Assembly (NCBI GenBank): GCA_036377595.1
Contig: DASUYB010000124.1
Location: 1-64,000, forward strand
Reading direction: 5' to 3'
Length of the DNA stretch: 64,000 nucleotides
From: Longimicrobium sp.
Lineage (GTDB): Bacteria > Gemmatimonadota > Gemmatimonadetes > Longimicrobiales > Longimicrobiaceae
The notes under the pieces are model-generated. The model was not told where the DNA came from. It worked only from the letters and a program-made list of their open reading frames with translations, and ran no database searches. Made by a program: the position numbers and the translations under genes. Below, piece by piece: positions 63,163 through 64,000 of the stretch; the first letter of the stretch is position 1; each line of letters starts with the position of its first letter.

Positions 63163-63383
63163 TCGCCGCCTGCGGCGCGCCCCGGAGCGAACGGGCGCGC
63201 CGCAGGCGGTGACGTGCGCCACGGCGCGCGCGTCGTTATCTTGCCGCCGACGAAATACTGGCGTTCGACGCACAAACTGCATATTCCTTACGCGAAACGC
63301 AGTTGGGATCGCGGACGAACACGGGCAACGGGCCGCACCGGCGCGGGAGCAGCGTCTTCCCGCACGCCGGCCGATGGAGGGGC

Positions 63384-63863
63384 ATGGGGGTGAGCTGGGG
63401 GGGCATCGTGTGGGCGGGGTTCGTGGCCGGCGTGCTCGCCGCGTCCGTGTTCTGGCTGTTCCGCGCGCTCGGCTTCACCCTGCTCAGCCCCACCGGCCAG
63501 CTCGGCTGCCTCTTCTACGACGATCCCCGCCTGCCGATGACCGAGACCGTCGGCTTCGGGCTGTTCCTGGCGCTCCACGCCACGCTCGTGGCCGCGCTCC
63601 TGGCGGCCGTGCTGCGCGGCCTGGGCGGCCCCGGCTGGGGCACGGGGGCGGCGGCGGGAGGGATCCTCGGCTTCATCGCGGCGGCGGCGCTCCCCTGGCT
63701 GGCGCGCGCCAGCCGCTGCGTGCGCATGGGACGGCTTCCCCCGCCCGGCCGCTTCGGGCTGGACTGGGGACGCGCCACCCCGGTGGCGCTGGTTGCCGGC
63801 TACGCCGCGTACGGCGGCGTGCTCGGGGCCGTCCTCACGGCACTGTCCACCCGCGCCCCCTGA
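63384..63863 (+). CDS. small membrane protein of unknown function
   Basis: This 159-residue protein from ATG 63384 (GGAGG just upstream) has four predicted helices: about 7-28, 47-73, 82-102 and 132-152. The loop between the first two carries a single Cys (LGCLFYDD), and another follows the third helix (ASRCVRMGRLPPPGRFGLDWG). No motif was recognised. An in-frame extension to 63303 is Arg-rich and less likely. Confidence 0.6.
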   Translation: MGVSWGGIVWAGFVAGVLAASVFWLFRALGFTLLSPTGQLGCLFYDDPRLPMTETVGFGLFLALHATLVAALLAAVLRGLGGPGWGTGAAAGGILGFIAAAALPWLARASRCVRMGRLPPPGRFGLDWGRATPVALVAGYAAYGGVLGAVLTALSTRAP

Positions 63864-64000
63864 AGGGCGCAGCGATCGAGAGGAGGTGCACCGCCACGAG
63901 CCGTGCCGCAGTGGGGAGGCCGGGTTTCGGCAGGCTTCCCGGAAGCAGGTGTTGTGTGTGGTCGGGGGAACGTGTGTTGGCGGGTGCCCCGCGGTACCGA
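63864..64000. other. end of window, no feature recognised
   Basis: These 137 GC-rich bases contain an AGAGGAGGTG stretch (63878-63887) that could precede a start beyond the window. No RNA gene could be identified. Confidence 0.3.

Noticed and set aside
63864-64000. possible start of an RNase P or other structured RNA
   Set aside because: Key conserved motifs were not found in the available bases.

Overview
The window is GC-rich bacterial chromosome from what looks like a soil member of the Gemmatimonadota, most likely Longimicrobium or a close relative. This is an inference. It rests on high-GC codon use, many secreted proteins ending their signal peptides in AxA/AQ, a family of short Cys-rich peptides with a shared KLxLxxxxLxVxSF leader, and dispersed non-coding palindromes between genes. 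I saw no tRNA, rRNA, CRISPR array, prophage or transposase gene.

Layout. 1-4000: HNH nuclease and three small secreted proteins. 4185-7604: priA, then three tandem short leader-type peptides. 7683-17155 (mostly minus strand): dipeptide epimerase-like enzyme, GvpL/F-like protein coupled to an M24 peptidase, methyltransferase, a histone-deacetylase-fold protein with a degraded active site, aroB coupled to a GCS2-type ligase, folK, small lipoprotein. 17602-21449: cation efflux protein, a NarX-like kinase whose phospho-acceptor His is replaced, two membrane proteins. 21566-23160: subtilase preceded by a probable c-di-GMP-I riboswitch. 23677-29236: uvrA followed by a lower-GC island. 29320-41381: secreted and membrane proteins, a PaaK-like ligase with a methyltransferase, SDR plus GH63-like glucosidase, ComEC-like hydrolase, TonB-domain protein, and a minimal graspetide-type cluster (40-residue precursor plus ATP-grasp ligase). 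41789-46479: hutH and hutU, separated by two tandem Uma2 nuclease genes. 46629-49371: two more leader-type peptides, a hydrolase and a methyltransferase. 49506-56094: lipoprotein, then ABC ATPase, ABC permease/M1 peptidase fusion and ADP-ribosylglycohydrolase in a translationally coupled run. 56546-63863: tyrosinase-like oxidase, TPR protein, DUF6194-like protein, LLM oxidoreductase, a duplicated-helix protein and a membrane protein.

The strongest candidate for an undescribed system is the island at 26557-29020. It encodes an EACC1-like small protein and a caspase-like protease joined through one membrane helix to a complete type-1 copper (cupredoxin) domain. The island is flanked by two diverged copies of the uvrA 3' end, so it probably entered by recombination or integration at that site. 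Its base composition and codon use differ from the neighbours. I infer a membrane-anchored, copper- or redox-sensing suicide protease of the bacterial conflict type.

A second layer is non-coding. At least eight long hairpins have stems built from 9-nt tandem repeats and share TCACRCRGAG-like ends. They sit just after stop codons, some flanked by A and T runs, and probably act as terminators. Other repeat families are a duplicated ~295-bp spacer, a ~230-bp inverted-repeat element that supplies the stop codon of the cation efflux gene, and paired elements ending in GTCATCCTGAGG.
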